From Pseudomonadota bacterium (GTDB lineage Bacteria; Myxococcota_A; UBA9042; GCA-2863065): a DNA stretch of 64,000 bases. The notes under the pieces were generated by a model. That model had not been told where the DNA came from, did not search any database, and saw only the letters and a program-made list of their open reading frames with translations. Below are positions 50,518-57,293 of the stretch, one piece after another. Made by a program: the position numbers and the translations under genes. The DNA lies in contig SXOO01000120.1 in assembly GCA_005776725.1 (NCBI GenBank), positions 1 to 64,000 on the forward strand, read 5' to 3'. How positions within the stretch are numbered: the first letter of the stretch is position 1; every line of letters starts with the position of its first letter.

Positions 50518-51699
50518 TCACGTGGGACCCGCGGGGTCCCCGGGGGCAGACTCGAGCGCCTGCATCGTCCAACGGTACGCCTCGTCGAAGCGCCCTTCGA
50601 CCACTCCGGCCCGGGTGGCCACCTGGCCTCCGAGCTCGCGCGCCAGCTCCAGCAACACCTCGCGCTCGTCCGCAGGAGCCGAAACGGGCCGCGTCACCAG
50701 CCCCTCACCGTGCAGCAGCTCGCGCACCAGCTCGGCCCGCACCGCCTGACGTCGCAAGGACCGCTCGGTGTCGCCTCGGCGCAGGTGCACGAACGCCGCG
50801 TGCGCGAGGAGCCCGGACGAGAGGCCGAGCGGCAGCCAACCGAAGAGGAGGCGCCATAACGGGTGCGAGATCAGGGAGAGGAGCAGCGCCGCTACCGCCA
50901 GGTTGCAGAAGCCCAGCACCAACGCCACGCGATCCCGCCGCAGGACCTCGAGCCGCCGGGCGACGTCGTCGGTGGCGCCACGGGCCACGCGCCGTCGCGC
51001 GGACTCCGCCTCGGGGGGAGTTAGCTCTGGGAAGCCTGGGAAGGTGAACCAGATCCGACCGTCTTCGTGCTCCACGCCTCCGCCGTGCTGGAACGCGATG
51101 CGGCTGGCCTCCGCCTCCGCCCGCGCGCGGTCGTAGCCAAAGATGGCGATGAGGTCGACCGGTGTGAGCGTGCGGTCGCGCAGGCGGCTCGCGTGGAGCG
51201 CCGTCCGGTCCGCCTCCCACTGGTCCGGCAAGAGCCCCTCGGGCCCCAGGAAGAAGGCGACGAGCCGATCGCGGAGCGAGGGCACTCGCGGCTCGCTGTT
51301 CGCGTCCCCGCGGACGAAGCGCGCGGCCCACCGCAGCACCGACGCCTGGCCGGACAGCCCGGCCGCGACGAGGACCAGCGCGCCGGCATAGAGCGCCGAG
51401 TAGAGGCCGAAGGCCACGTACATGGCGCCGCGGAGGCCACCGAGCAGCCTGCCGTGTTGCCGCGTGGTGGCTGCTGCGACGCCGCCCTCGGCTTCGAGCG
51501 CGATGAAGAACTCTCCGTCCGCGTCGACGTCCACCTTCCCGGGGTGGGTCTCGAACAGCTCACCGAGCGCTGGGAGCAGGACGTCGAAAGGCAGCCCCGT
51601 GGCGGTGACGAGCGCGGCGAGCCTCGCGTTGCCTCCCGCCGCGAGGAGCGCATCGCGCACCAGCGGGACGGCCAGAGCCACCTGTCGCGCGTCGTCCAT
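50518..51699 (-). CDS. Membrane protein of unknown function
   Basis: 393 residues. Two membrane pairs are visible, around residues 90-115 (GAMYVAFGLYSALYAGALVL) and 260-300 (VALVLGFCNLAVAALLLSLI, LLFGWLPLGLSSGLLAHAAF). The N-terminal ~70 residues and the middle segment (~150-250: PVDLIAIFGYDRARAEAEAS) look like winged-helix-type or helical cytosolic domains. AGGTGAGG directly precedes the ATG, with GGAGG overlapping it upstream. No family recognised. Divergent from glpD, about 100 bp apart. Confidence 0.72.
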   Translation of the reverse strand: MDDARQVALAVPLVRDALLAAGGNARLAALVTATGLPFDVLLPALGELFETHPGKVDVDADGEFFIALEAEGGVAAATTRQHGRLLGGLRGAMYVAFGLYSALYAGALVLVAAGLSGQASVLRWAARFVRGDANSEPRVPSLRDRLVAFFLGPEGLLPDQWEADRTALHASRLRDRTLTPVDLIAIFGYDRARAEAEASRIAFQHGGGVEHEDGRIWFTFPGFPELTPPEAESARRRVARGATDDVARRLEVLRRDRVALVLGFCNLAVAALLLSLISHPLWRLLFGWLPLGLSSGLLAHAAFVHLRRGDTERSLRRQAVRAELVRELLHGEGLVTRPVSAPADEREVLLELARELGGQVATRAGVVEGRFDEAYRWTMQALESAPGDPAGPT

Positions 51700-51765
51700 C
51701 CTCACCTCCCCGGAGGCCGGGGTGTAACACGAAGCGGAAGAGCGCGGCACTCGGGAGGCAGCGAC

Positions 51766-51794
51766 TTTCACGGAAGGGGCACCGGAGCTATGCT
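51766..51794 (+). promoter_or_regulatory. Promoter of glpD (predicted leaderless)
   Basis: TATGCT ends exactly 8 nt before the glpD ATG; 17 nt upstream is TTTCAC, a poor -35. There is no Shine-Dalgarno sequence. Confidence 0.4.
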
Positions 51795-51802
51795 GCGCCC
51801 CC

Positions 51803-53425
51803 ATGTCCTTCGGCATCCACGACCGCGCAGCGCGCCTCTCCGCCCTCGCTACCACACCCTTCGACGTCCTCGTCGTGGGAGGCGGAATCACGGGGGTGGC
51901 CACCGCGCGTGACGCCGCGCTCCGCGGGCTGAAGGTGGCGTGCGTCGAGAAGGAAGACTTCGCTTACGGCACCAGCTCCCGCTCCTCCAAGCTGATCCAC
52001 GGAGGCCTCAGGTACCTGGAGCAGGCCAACTTCAAGCTGGTCTTCGAGGGCACGCACGAGCGCGCCACGTTGCGCAAGCTGGCGCCGCACCTCGTAAAGC
52101 CCATCCAGTTCCTGGTCCCTGTGTACGAAGGCGGAAAACACGGCCGCCTCGCGCTCGGCATGGGCCTCTGGCTCTACGACACGCTCGCGGGGCGCCAGAA
52201 GCCCGGCAAACACAGCCGCCACGACCCGAACGAGCTGCTCGAGCTCGAGCCCCTCCTGCGCTCCGAGGGGCTCACCGGGGGCGCGCTGTACTACGACTGC
52301 ATGACCGACGATGCACGCCTCTGCGTAGAGAACGCGGTGGCGGCGCACCAAGCAGGCGCCGTTCTCCTCAACAAGGCGCGTTACGTGCGTCCCATCCGCG
52401 AGGGTGAACGCATCACGGGCGCCGAGATCCTCGACGAGCTCACGGGGCGGACGGTCACCGTGGCGTGTCGTTCGCTCGTGCACTGCGCCGGGCCGTGGAC
52501 GGACGACGTTCTGGCAGCCGGCGGCGACACGCAGGGCATGATCCGCACGAGCAAGGGCACGCACATCCTGCTGTCGCGGGCGCGGCTCCCGATCCGGTAC
52601 GCGGTGGTCATGAACGCGGTCCGGGACCGTCGGGTGATCTTCGCCATCCCACGCGGCCGAGTCACCCTCATCGGCACCACCGACACGGACTTCTCGGACG
52701 CCCCGGACAGCGTGTGCGCCTCGAAGGACGACGTGGATTACCTGCTCGAGACCGTGGCGTTCTACTTCCCAAAGAACGCGCCTACCACCACCGACGTCCA
52801 GGCCACATACTCCGGGCTGCGTCCGCTGATCCGCGACGACAGCGACAACCCATACAACACCTCGCGCGAGCACACCGTCGTGGCGCACGGCGACGGACGC
52901 GTCACGGTGGGGGGCGGCAAGTACACCACCTACCGCCGCATCGCCGACGACGTGGTCAAGACCACGCTCGGCGTGCTCGGTTTCCCGAAGCGCGGCCGGC
53001 CGAAGTGCCCCACCCTGAACGCGCCCCTGCCGGGCTCGACCGAGGCACCAGAGGTGCTCGAGGCGGCTCGACAGCACGTCTCCGGCCTGCCAGTCGACAT
53101 CCAAGACTACCTCGTCGAGGCGTATGGCGCCCGCGCCGTCGCGCTGCCGGTAGAGCATGCCGAGCGGCTGGTGCCCGGCTGCCCCTTCATCGTGGGAGAG
53201 GTTGACCACGCAGTGATGGAGGAGGGGGCGCTCACGGTAGACGACGTGCTCGTGAGGCGTATCCCGGCGTTCTACGAGGCGCCGGACCAGGGCCTCGAGT
53301 GCCTCGAGGCTGTAGCGGATCGGATGACGGCGCTCATGGGATGGGATGCCGCCGCGCGGCGGGAGCAGCTGGACCGCTATCGCACCACTGTCGCCGTCTC
53401 GAGGCGCTGGAAGACAGAGCGGTGA
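51803..53425 (+). CDS. glpD: Glycerol-3-phosphate dehydrogenase (FAD, respiratory)
   Basis: Oxidises sn-glycerol-3-phosphate to dihydroxyacetone phosphate and passes electrons to quinone at the inner membrane. The 540-residue protein has the FAD Rossmann motif VVGGGITG (24-31), the family signature GTSSRSSKLIHGGLRYLE and GLRPLIRDD, and a C-terminal helical cap. There is no transmembrane segment, as usual for this peripheral enzyme. The stop overlaps the next ATG (TGATG). No glpF or glpK is adjacent. Menaquinone from the menB pathway could be its electron acceptor. Confidence 0.96.
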   Translation: MSFGIHDRAARLSALATTPFDVLVVGGGITGVATARDAALRGLKVACVEKEDFAYGTSSRSSKLIHGGLRYLEQANFKLVFEGTHERATLRKLAPHLVKPIQFLVPVYEGGKHGRLALGMGLWLYDTLAGRQKPGKHSRHDPNELLELEPLLRSEGLTGGALYYDCMTDDARLCVENAVAAHQAGAVLLNKARYVRPIREGERITGAEILDELTGRTVTVACRSLVHCAGPWTDDVLAAGGDTQGMIRTSKGTHILLSRARLPIRYAVVMNAVRDRRVIFAIPRGRVTLIGTTDTDFSDAPDSVCASKDDVDYLLETVAFYFPKNAPTTTDVQATYSGLRPLIRDDSDNPYNTSREHTVVAHGDGRVTVGGGKYTTYRRIADDVVKTTLGVLGFPKRGRPKCPTLNAPLPGSTEAPEVLEAARQHVSGLPVDIQDYLVEAYGARAVALPVEHAERLVPGCPFIVGEVDHAVMEEGALTVDDVLVRRIPAFYEAPDQGLECLEAVADRMTALMGWDAAARREQLDRYRTTVAVSRRWKTER

Positions 53426-54213
53426 TGCTGCGCGCCGAGCTCGAGGCTGCCCTGAAGGCGGCGCGCGGAGCCTCGGAGGCGATCCTCGACCATTACTCGC
53501 GCGGCGCCACGGTGCGCTACAAGACCCCGATCGAGCCCGTCACCGAGGCCGACACCGTGGCGGACGAGCTCATCCGAGAGGAGCTAACGAACGCCTTCCC
53601 GGACGACGGCTGGCTCAGCGAAGAGAGCGTCGATGCGCCGGACCGGCTGACGAGGCAGCGTGTCTGGATCGTGGATCCCCTGGACGGCACACGGGAGTTC
53701 GTAGCGCGGCGCCCCGAGTTCACTGTCTCCATCGGGCTGGCGGTGGCCGGGAGGCCCGTCCTCGGCGTGGTTCAAAACCCTGTGACGCGCGAGTGCTTCT
53801 ACGCCGTGGCGGGTGAAGGCGCCTTCCGTTCGGTTGCCGGTGGGACACCGGAGCGGCTCCAGGTGAGCCGCGTCCCGGAGCTCCGGGCCTGTCGCTTCGC
53901 CGTGAGCCGGAGCGAGACGCTGCGCGGCCTCCTCACGCCGTATGAGACCGTCCTCCAGCTGCGCGCACTGGGCGGCATGGCCATGAAGCTCGCGCTGGTG
54001 GCCACCGGCGCCGTCGATGGGACCTTCACGCTCCAGACGCGGTGCGAGTGGGACATCGCGGCGGGCATCGTGCTGGTGGAAGAGGCCGGTGGGGAGATCA
54101 CGCGACCCGACGGCAGCGCCTACACGCTGAACCAACCCTCGCCGGTCGTCCGCGGCGTGGTGGCCACGAACGGGCAGATGCACGGCGGGTTGTTGGCGGC
54201 CCTGAAACGCTGA
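53425..54213 (+). CDS. Inositol monophosphatase-family phosphatase
   Basis: 262 residues of the Mg-dependent, Li-sensitive phosphatase superfamily. Metal ligands are in LSEESVD (Glu66/67) and WIVDPLDGTREFV (Asp84, Asp87), and CEWDIAAG is the C-terminal signature. DPLDGTREF resembles CysQ (3',5'-bisphosphate nucleotidase) and HisN-type enzymes as well as SuhB, so the substrate is open: PAP, histidinol phosphate or inositol phosphate. The ATG overlaps the glpD stop. It converges with the L,D-transpeptidase gene, 13 bp apart. Confidence 0.88.
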   Translation: MLRAELEAALKAARGASEAILDHYSRGATVRYKTPIEPVTEADTVADELIREELTNAFPDDGWLSEESVDAPDRLTRQRVWIVDPLDGTREFVARRPEFTVSIGLAVAGRPVLGVVQNPVTRECFYAVAGEGAFRSVAGGTPERLQVSRVPELRACRFAVSRSETLRGLLTPYETVLQLRALGGMAMKLALVATGAVDGTFTLQTRCEWDIAAGIVLVEEAGGEITRPDGSAYTLNQPSPVVRGVVATNGQMHGGLLAALKR

Positions 54214-54226
54214 GCGTCAGCTCCCG

Positions 54227-55555
54227 TCAGAGGGGCAGGCAGACCGTTCGAATAGGGCTCGTCTTCTTGAAGCGAGGCTCGGCCTCGCAGGTGGCGTTCG
54301 GCCCACAGTCGTCGTTGCTGCTGCATCGCGCGAGGCAGGTGCCCTTGCTGGTCGCCGCGGGATCCGCCACGCAGAAGGTGGAAGCGAACCCGCCGGCCTG
54401 ATCGGGACACGCGGACGTGCACCCCTGGGTGCAGAGGCCGGCCACCTCGGCGGTGGCGCCACGGCAGAGCCGACCGGACCCACAGTCCGCCTGGGAAAAG
54501 CAGGGATCGCCGATCCAGCCCTCTGACCCGGGCAGGCACATCGGAGCGGTCTTCGTGGAGCCGAAGCGGCGCGCATTCGGGACCTCAACGAAGCCGTCGA
54601 AGCGCCGGCAACCCGCGTTCAACGGGCTCGGTGACAACACGCAGATCCCCTTGGAAGCATCTTCCGGGTCCGCGACGCATCGAGTGGTTGGGAAACCCGT
54701 GAGATCCGGGCAGCTGCCGGTGCAAGAGCGCGTGCAGAAGCCGCGCCCTGAGTACGGATTGCGCTTGCAGAACGCCCCCGCGAACCCGCAGTCCGAGTCG
54801 AGCGCGCACTCGCTCTGGACCCACCGCTTGGAGACGTCGATCGCGGTCCCGTCGTCGAGTTGCTCGATGGCCTTCTGGATCCGTACGGGGACTCGTTTGC
54901 CACGAAGCCGGCCGTAGACCTCGAGGATGTCGGCCGCCTGCATGCGGACGCAGCCGTGGCTCACGAGGCCGCGGCGCAGCTCGCCACCGTTCGGCGCCGT
55001 GTACTGGTCAATCGGTCCGTGGAGCGCATACGCGGCGATCGGTGGCCCCTCGAGGCGAATGAACGGGAGACCGGCGAACACGGGGAGCCGTTTTCCGGTC
55101 TCGTCCGTCCACCAGATGCGGCAGGCCTCGTTCCACGCCCACATCGCGCGGTTCGGGTCGGCGCTGTCGTATGCAGCCGGCTGGTCCAGGCGCGCCCAGA
55201 AGACGCCCTCTGGCCGGGACTCCGAGGTCGGCGTGAGGCTGACCCCGCTCTCGACGGCCCCGGGGCCGATGGGGAACACGCGATCATAATCTCCCGCCCG
55301 ATCGGTGAGGTGGAGGGTGAGCCCGTCGAGGCTGATGACCACCAGCGGATCGGCCAGCGGTGCCACCTCGGGCAGCGCCTTGCACGTCGTGGCAGCGCCC
55401 CAGGTGCCGTCGGCCTTGTGGCCCTCGACGGCTCCAACAGGTAGCTCAGCGCCGGCGAGCTCCGCTGGCGGAGGCGGGGCGCTGGCGCCTTCGTCTAAGA
55501 CGTGGGGGAGGTCATTGGCGCAGGCGGCAAGGAGGAGCAGGGTCAGTCGACGCAT
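54227..55555 (-). CDS. L,D-transpeptidase (YkuD) lipoprotein with cysteine-rich tail
   Basis: 442 residues. The signal ends in LLLLAAC (Cys12). The YkuD domain (~65-245) starts VVISLDGLTLHLTDRAGDYD and carries HGPIDQY (His179) and SHGCVRM (catalytic Cys202). L,D-transpeptidases make 3-3 peptidoglycan crosslinks or attach proteins to peptidoglycan. Residues 250-442 are two copies of a ~95-residue cysteine-rich module (ECALDSDCGFAGAFC; CFSQADCGSGRLC), as in the other surface proteins here. This fusion suggests an enzyme positioned by a cysteine-rich anchor. The ATG has only a weak GAG upstream; Thr/Arg codons from the adjacent minisatellite continue the frame upstream but are not expected to be coding. 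Confidence 0.88.
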   Translation of the reverse strand: MRRLTLLLLAACANDLPHVLDEGASAPPPPAELAGAELPVGAVEGHKADGTWGAATTCKALPEVAPLADPLVVISLDGLTLHLTDRAGDYDRVFPIGPGAVESGVSLTPTSESRPEGVFWARLDQPAAYDSADPNRAMWAWNEACRIWWTDETGKRLPVFAGLPFIRLEGPPIAAYALHGPIDQYTAPNGGELRRGLVSHGCVRMQAADILEVYGRLRGKRVPVRIQKAIEQLDDGTAIDVSKRWVQSECALDSDCGFAGAFCKRNPYSGRGFCTRSCTGSCPDLTGFPTTRCVADPEDASKGICVLSPSPLNAGCRRFDGFVEVPNARRFGSTKTAPMCLPGSEGWIGDPCFSQADCGSGRLCRGATAEVAGLCTQGCTSACPDQAGGFASTFCVADPAATSKGTCLARCSSNDDCGPNATCEAEPRFKKTSPIRTVCLPL

Positions 55556-55623
55556 GTCGCGGCACTCAAGCACAGGTCGTGCCAGGGCCGCGAGGCCCCA
55601 CCTGAATCGGCGCGAGCGCCGCG

Positions 55624-55657
55624 CCGGACGGCCGGTGCAAGTGCCCCGGCCGTCCGG
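55624..55657 (-). terminator. Perfect 12-bp hairpin after the TD-rich lipoprotein gene
   Basis: CCGGACGGCCGG and CCGGCCGTCCGG are exact reverse complements separated by 10 nt. The hairpin begins 13 nt downstream of the minus-strand stop at 55671 and lies upstream of the L,D-transpeptidase start at 55555. Its left arm plus flanks (16 bp) recur at 49303-49318. Confidence 0.65.
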
Positions 55658-55670
55658 CAAGATGGACGAC

Positions 55671-56972
55671 CTAGCGGTAGCCCCGGAAAAACCGGCCCGC
55701 CGCGAAGTGAACCGCGTGGCTGCCGCGCGGAAGCATCGACATGGCCGCAGGCGCTGCTGACATCTGCATGGCGGGCGGCATCGGCGGCGTACCATCGCTC
55801 CCGTCCGTGGCGTCCGTGGCGTCCGTGGCGTCCGTGGCGTCCGTGGCGTCCGTGGCGTCCGTGGCGTCCGTGGCGTCCGTGGCGTCCGTGGCGTCCGTGG
55901 CGTCCGTGGCGTCCGTGCCATCCGCCGGCTCCCACGGCTCGTTCGCCTTGCAGGCGTCGTAGATCGGCTTGCAGGTGCCCTTCAGCGCCGTGTCCTGGCA
56001 CTGCGCCGTCGCAGCCTGGCCACACTCGGCGATCACGCACTGGCCGATGGCCATGTAGGTGTCGATCGCCTCGCTGGAGGCCTCCGTGAGGCAGGCCTGA
56101 GCGCAGGCCTGGTTGGCGCCGCACCCGAGGGCGCAGGCGTCGAGCTCGGAGCAGGTGCCGGTGCCACCGCCGAGGCCGAGGCAGGAGTCGAGCTTGTCCT
56201 TGCAGGCGCCGCCGGCCGACTGGGCCTTCTGTGCGCAGTCAGCGGCAGAGCCCTCCGGGCACGCCTCGTTGACGCAGAGGCCGATCGCGTCGAACTCCTT
56301 CGCAGCCTCGGGGCTGGCGTTGTCGAAGCACTCGACCACGCACTCCTGGTCGTTGGCGCCGCAGCCGTTCGTGCACTGCACAAGCCCGGAGCACTTGCCC
56401 TCGCCGCCGGAGAAGCAGCCGTAGAACTGGTCGCTGCACTTCGTCTGGATGCACTCCACGAGGGCCGTCTGGTCAGTGATGCCCGAACACTCCGTGACCT
56501 GGCACTGCACGAACGCGTTGAACGCGTCGCCCGCGCCAGGCTCGCCCTTGGACACGCAGTCCTGCACACAAATTTGGAACCCTTGCCGGTCGTTCTGCGG
56601 GCAGTCGTTGGCGCAGCCGAGGATGTCGGGGCACGAGAGGGCCTCGTCGCCGCCGTCCGTGGCGTCGGAGCCATCCGGCGGCTGGATCACGTCCGTCGCG
56701 TCCTGACCGTCGGTGCCGCCCGAGGCGTCCGTCCCGTCAGTGGCGTCGGCGGCGTCGGCGGCGTCGGCGGCGTCGGTTGCGTCGGCAGCGTCGGTGGCGT
56801 CACCAGCGTCGGCCGTGCCGTCAGCCGCGTCGGCGGCGTCAGTGCTATCTGCCGCCTCGGTGCCGTCGGCCGCGTCCGTGGCGTCGCCGCCTTCGCTTCC
56901 GCTGCTCTTGGACTCGCAGGCGCTGAAAGCACCCACGGAGAGAGAGAGAACAACCCACGTCTGCAGTTTCAT
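55671..56972 (-). CDS. TD-rich lipoprotein with three cysteine-rich helical repeats
   Basis: 433 residues. The signal ends in AFSAC (Cys19). An Asp/Ala/Thr linker (~25-105) leads to three homologous cysteine modules of ~75 residues (CPDILGCANDCPQNDRQGFQ; CSGLVQCTNGCGANDQEC; CSELDACALGCGANQAC). A second linker then consists of twelve identical Ala-Thr-Asp triplets, followed by a Met/Pro-rich end and RFFRGYR. The C-terminal position of the linker, unlike in its relatives, makes a stalk reaching away from the lipid anchor less likely there. GGAG stands 8 nt before the ATG. Confidence 0.8.
   Translation of the reverse strand: MKLQTWVVLSLSVGAFSACESKSSGSEGGDATDAADGTEAADSTDAADAADGTADAGDATDAADATDAADAADAADATDGTDASGGTDGQDATDVIQPPDGSDATDGGDEALSCPDILGCANDCPQNDRQGFQICVQDCVSKGEPGAGDAFNAFVQCQVTECSGITDQTALVECIQTKCSDQFYGCFSGGEGKCSGLVQCTNGCGANDQECVVECFDNASPEAAKEFDAIGLCVNEACPEGSAADCAQKAQSAGGACKDKLDSCLGLGGGTGTCSELDACALGCGANQACAQACLTEASSEAIDTYMAIGQCVIAECGQAATAQCQDTALKGTCKPIYDACKANEPWEPADGTDATDATDATDATDATDATDATDATDATDATDATDATDGSDGTPPMPPAMQMSAAPAAMSMLPRGSHAVHFAAGRFFRGYR
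55803..55919 (-). repeat. Perfect 9-bp minisatellite (12 identical units)
   Basis: GTCCGTGGC (plus-strand reading) is repeated 12 times without a mismatch (55803-55910), then once with one change. On the coding strand it encodes (Ala-Thr-Asp)12. Absence of even silent differences points to recent or continuing slippage. Confidence 0.95.
56741..56830 (-). repeat. Imperfect 9-bp repeats of the N-terminal linker
   Basis: GTCGGCGGC-type units with variants encode the first Asp/Ala/Thr linker of the same lipoprotein. They differ from the 55803 array in both sequence and regularity. Confidence 0.6.
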
Positions 56973-57293
56973 CAGGAGAGCTCCGTTCGCCGGGGGAGAA
57001 CGCCCAAGCGGAATTCGGGAAGAGTCGGACCGCGCACGCGCCGTTTCGTGCGGGGCTGCCGAGCGCGGGTGGGGACCGCCCGTCCGCGCCCACCACCCTT
57101 CGCGCGGGTGGCGACAGCGGGCGGGGACGCTACGGTCGCGGACCCTTGAAAGTCAAGCGTTTGGTCCGTTCCGGAGCACGTCGATACGATGGTTTCCTTG
57201 TTGCCGAAGGGACGGCTCGGGCACTAGATTGCGCCCGGACTCCACGCCCGGCGCTCGGGGAACGCGGGTCAATCGCTGCGCCCCGGAGGCCAC
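56973..57293. other. Divergent intergenic region (about 320 bp)
   Basis: It separates the TD-rich lipoprotein (minus) and the radical SAM protein (plus). It contains the plus-strand promoter at 57201-57230 and no convincing small gene. No promoter was identified for the minus-strand gene. Confidence 0.5.
57201..57230 (+). promoter_or_regulatory. Promoter of the radical SAM gene
   Basis: TTGCCG, an 18-nt spacer and TAGATT predict a start near 57237 and a leader of about 57 nt that contains GGAGG before the ATG. Confidence 0.5.

Noticed and set aside
54227-55921. L,D-transpeptidase start extended upstream to include a Thr-Pro-Arg repeat N terminus
   Set aside because: The extension is a shadow of the minisatellite and would bury the lipoprotein signal; the ATG at 55555 gives a proper lipobox.
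55741-56124. Long open frames of the Val-Ala-Ser-repeat, Trp-Arg-Pro-repeat and Gly-Arg-His-repeat type on either strand
   Set aside because: They are the other-frame readings of the 9-bp minisatellite; the lipoprotein frame with signal peptide and cysteine modules explains the DNA.
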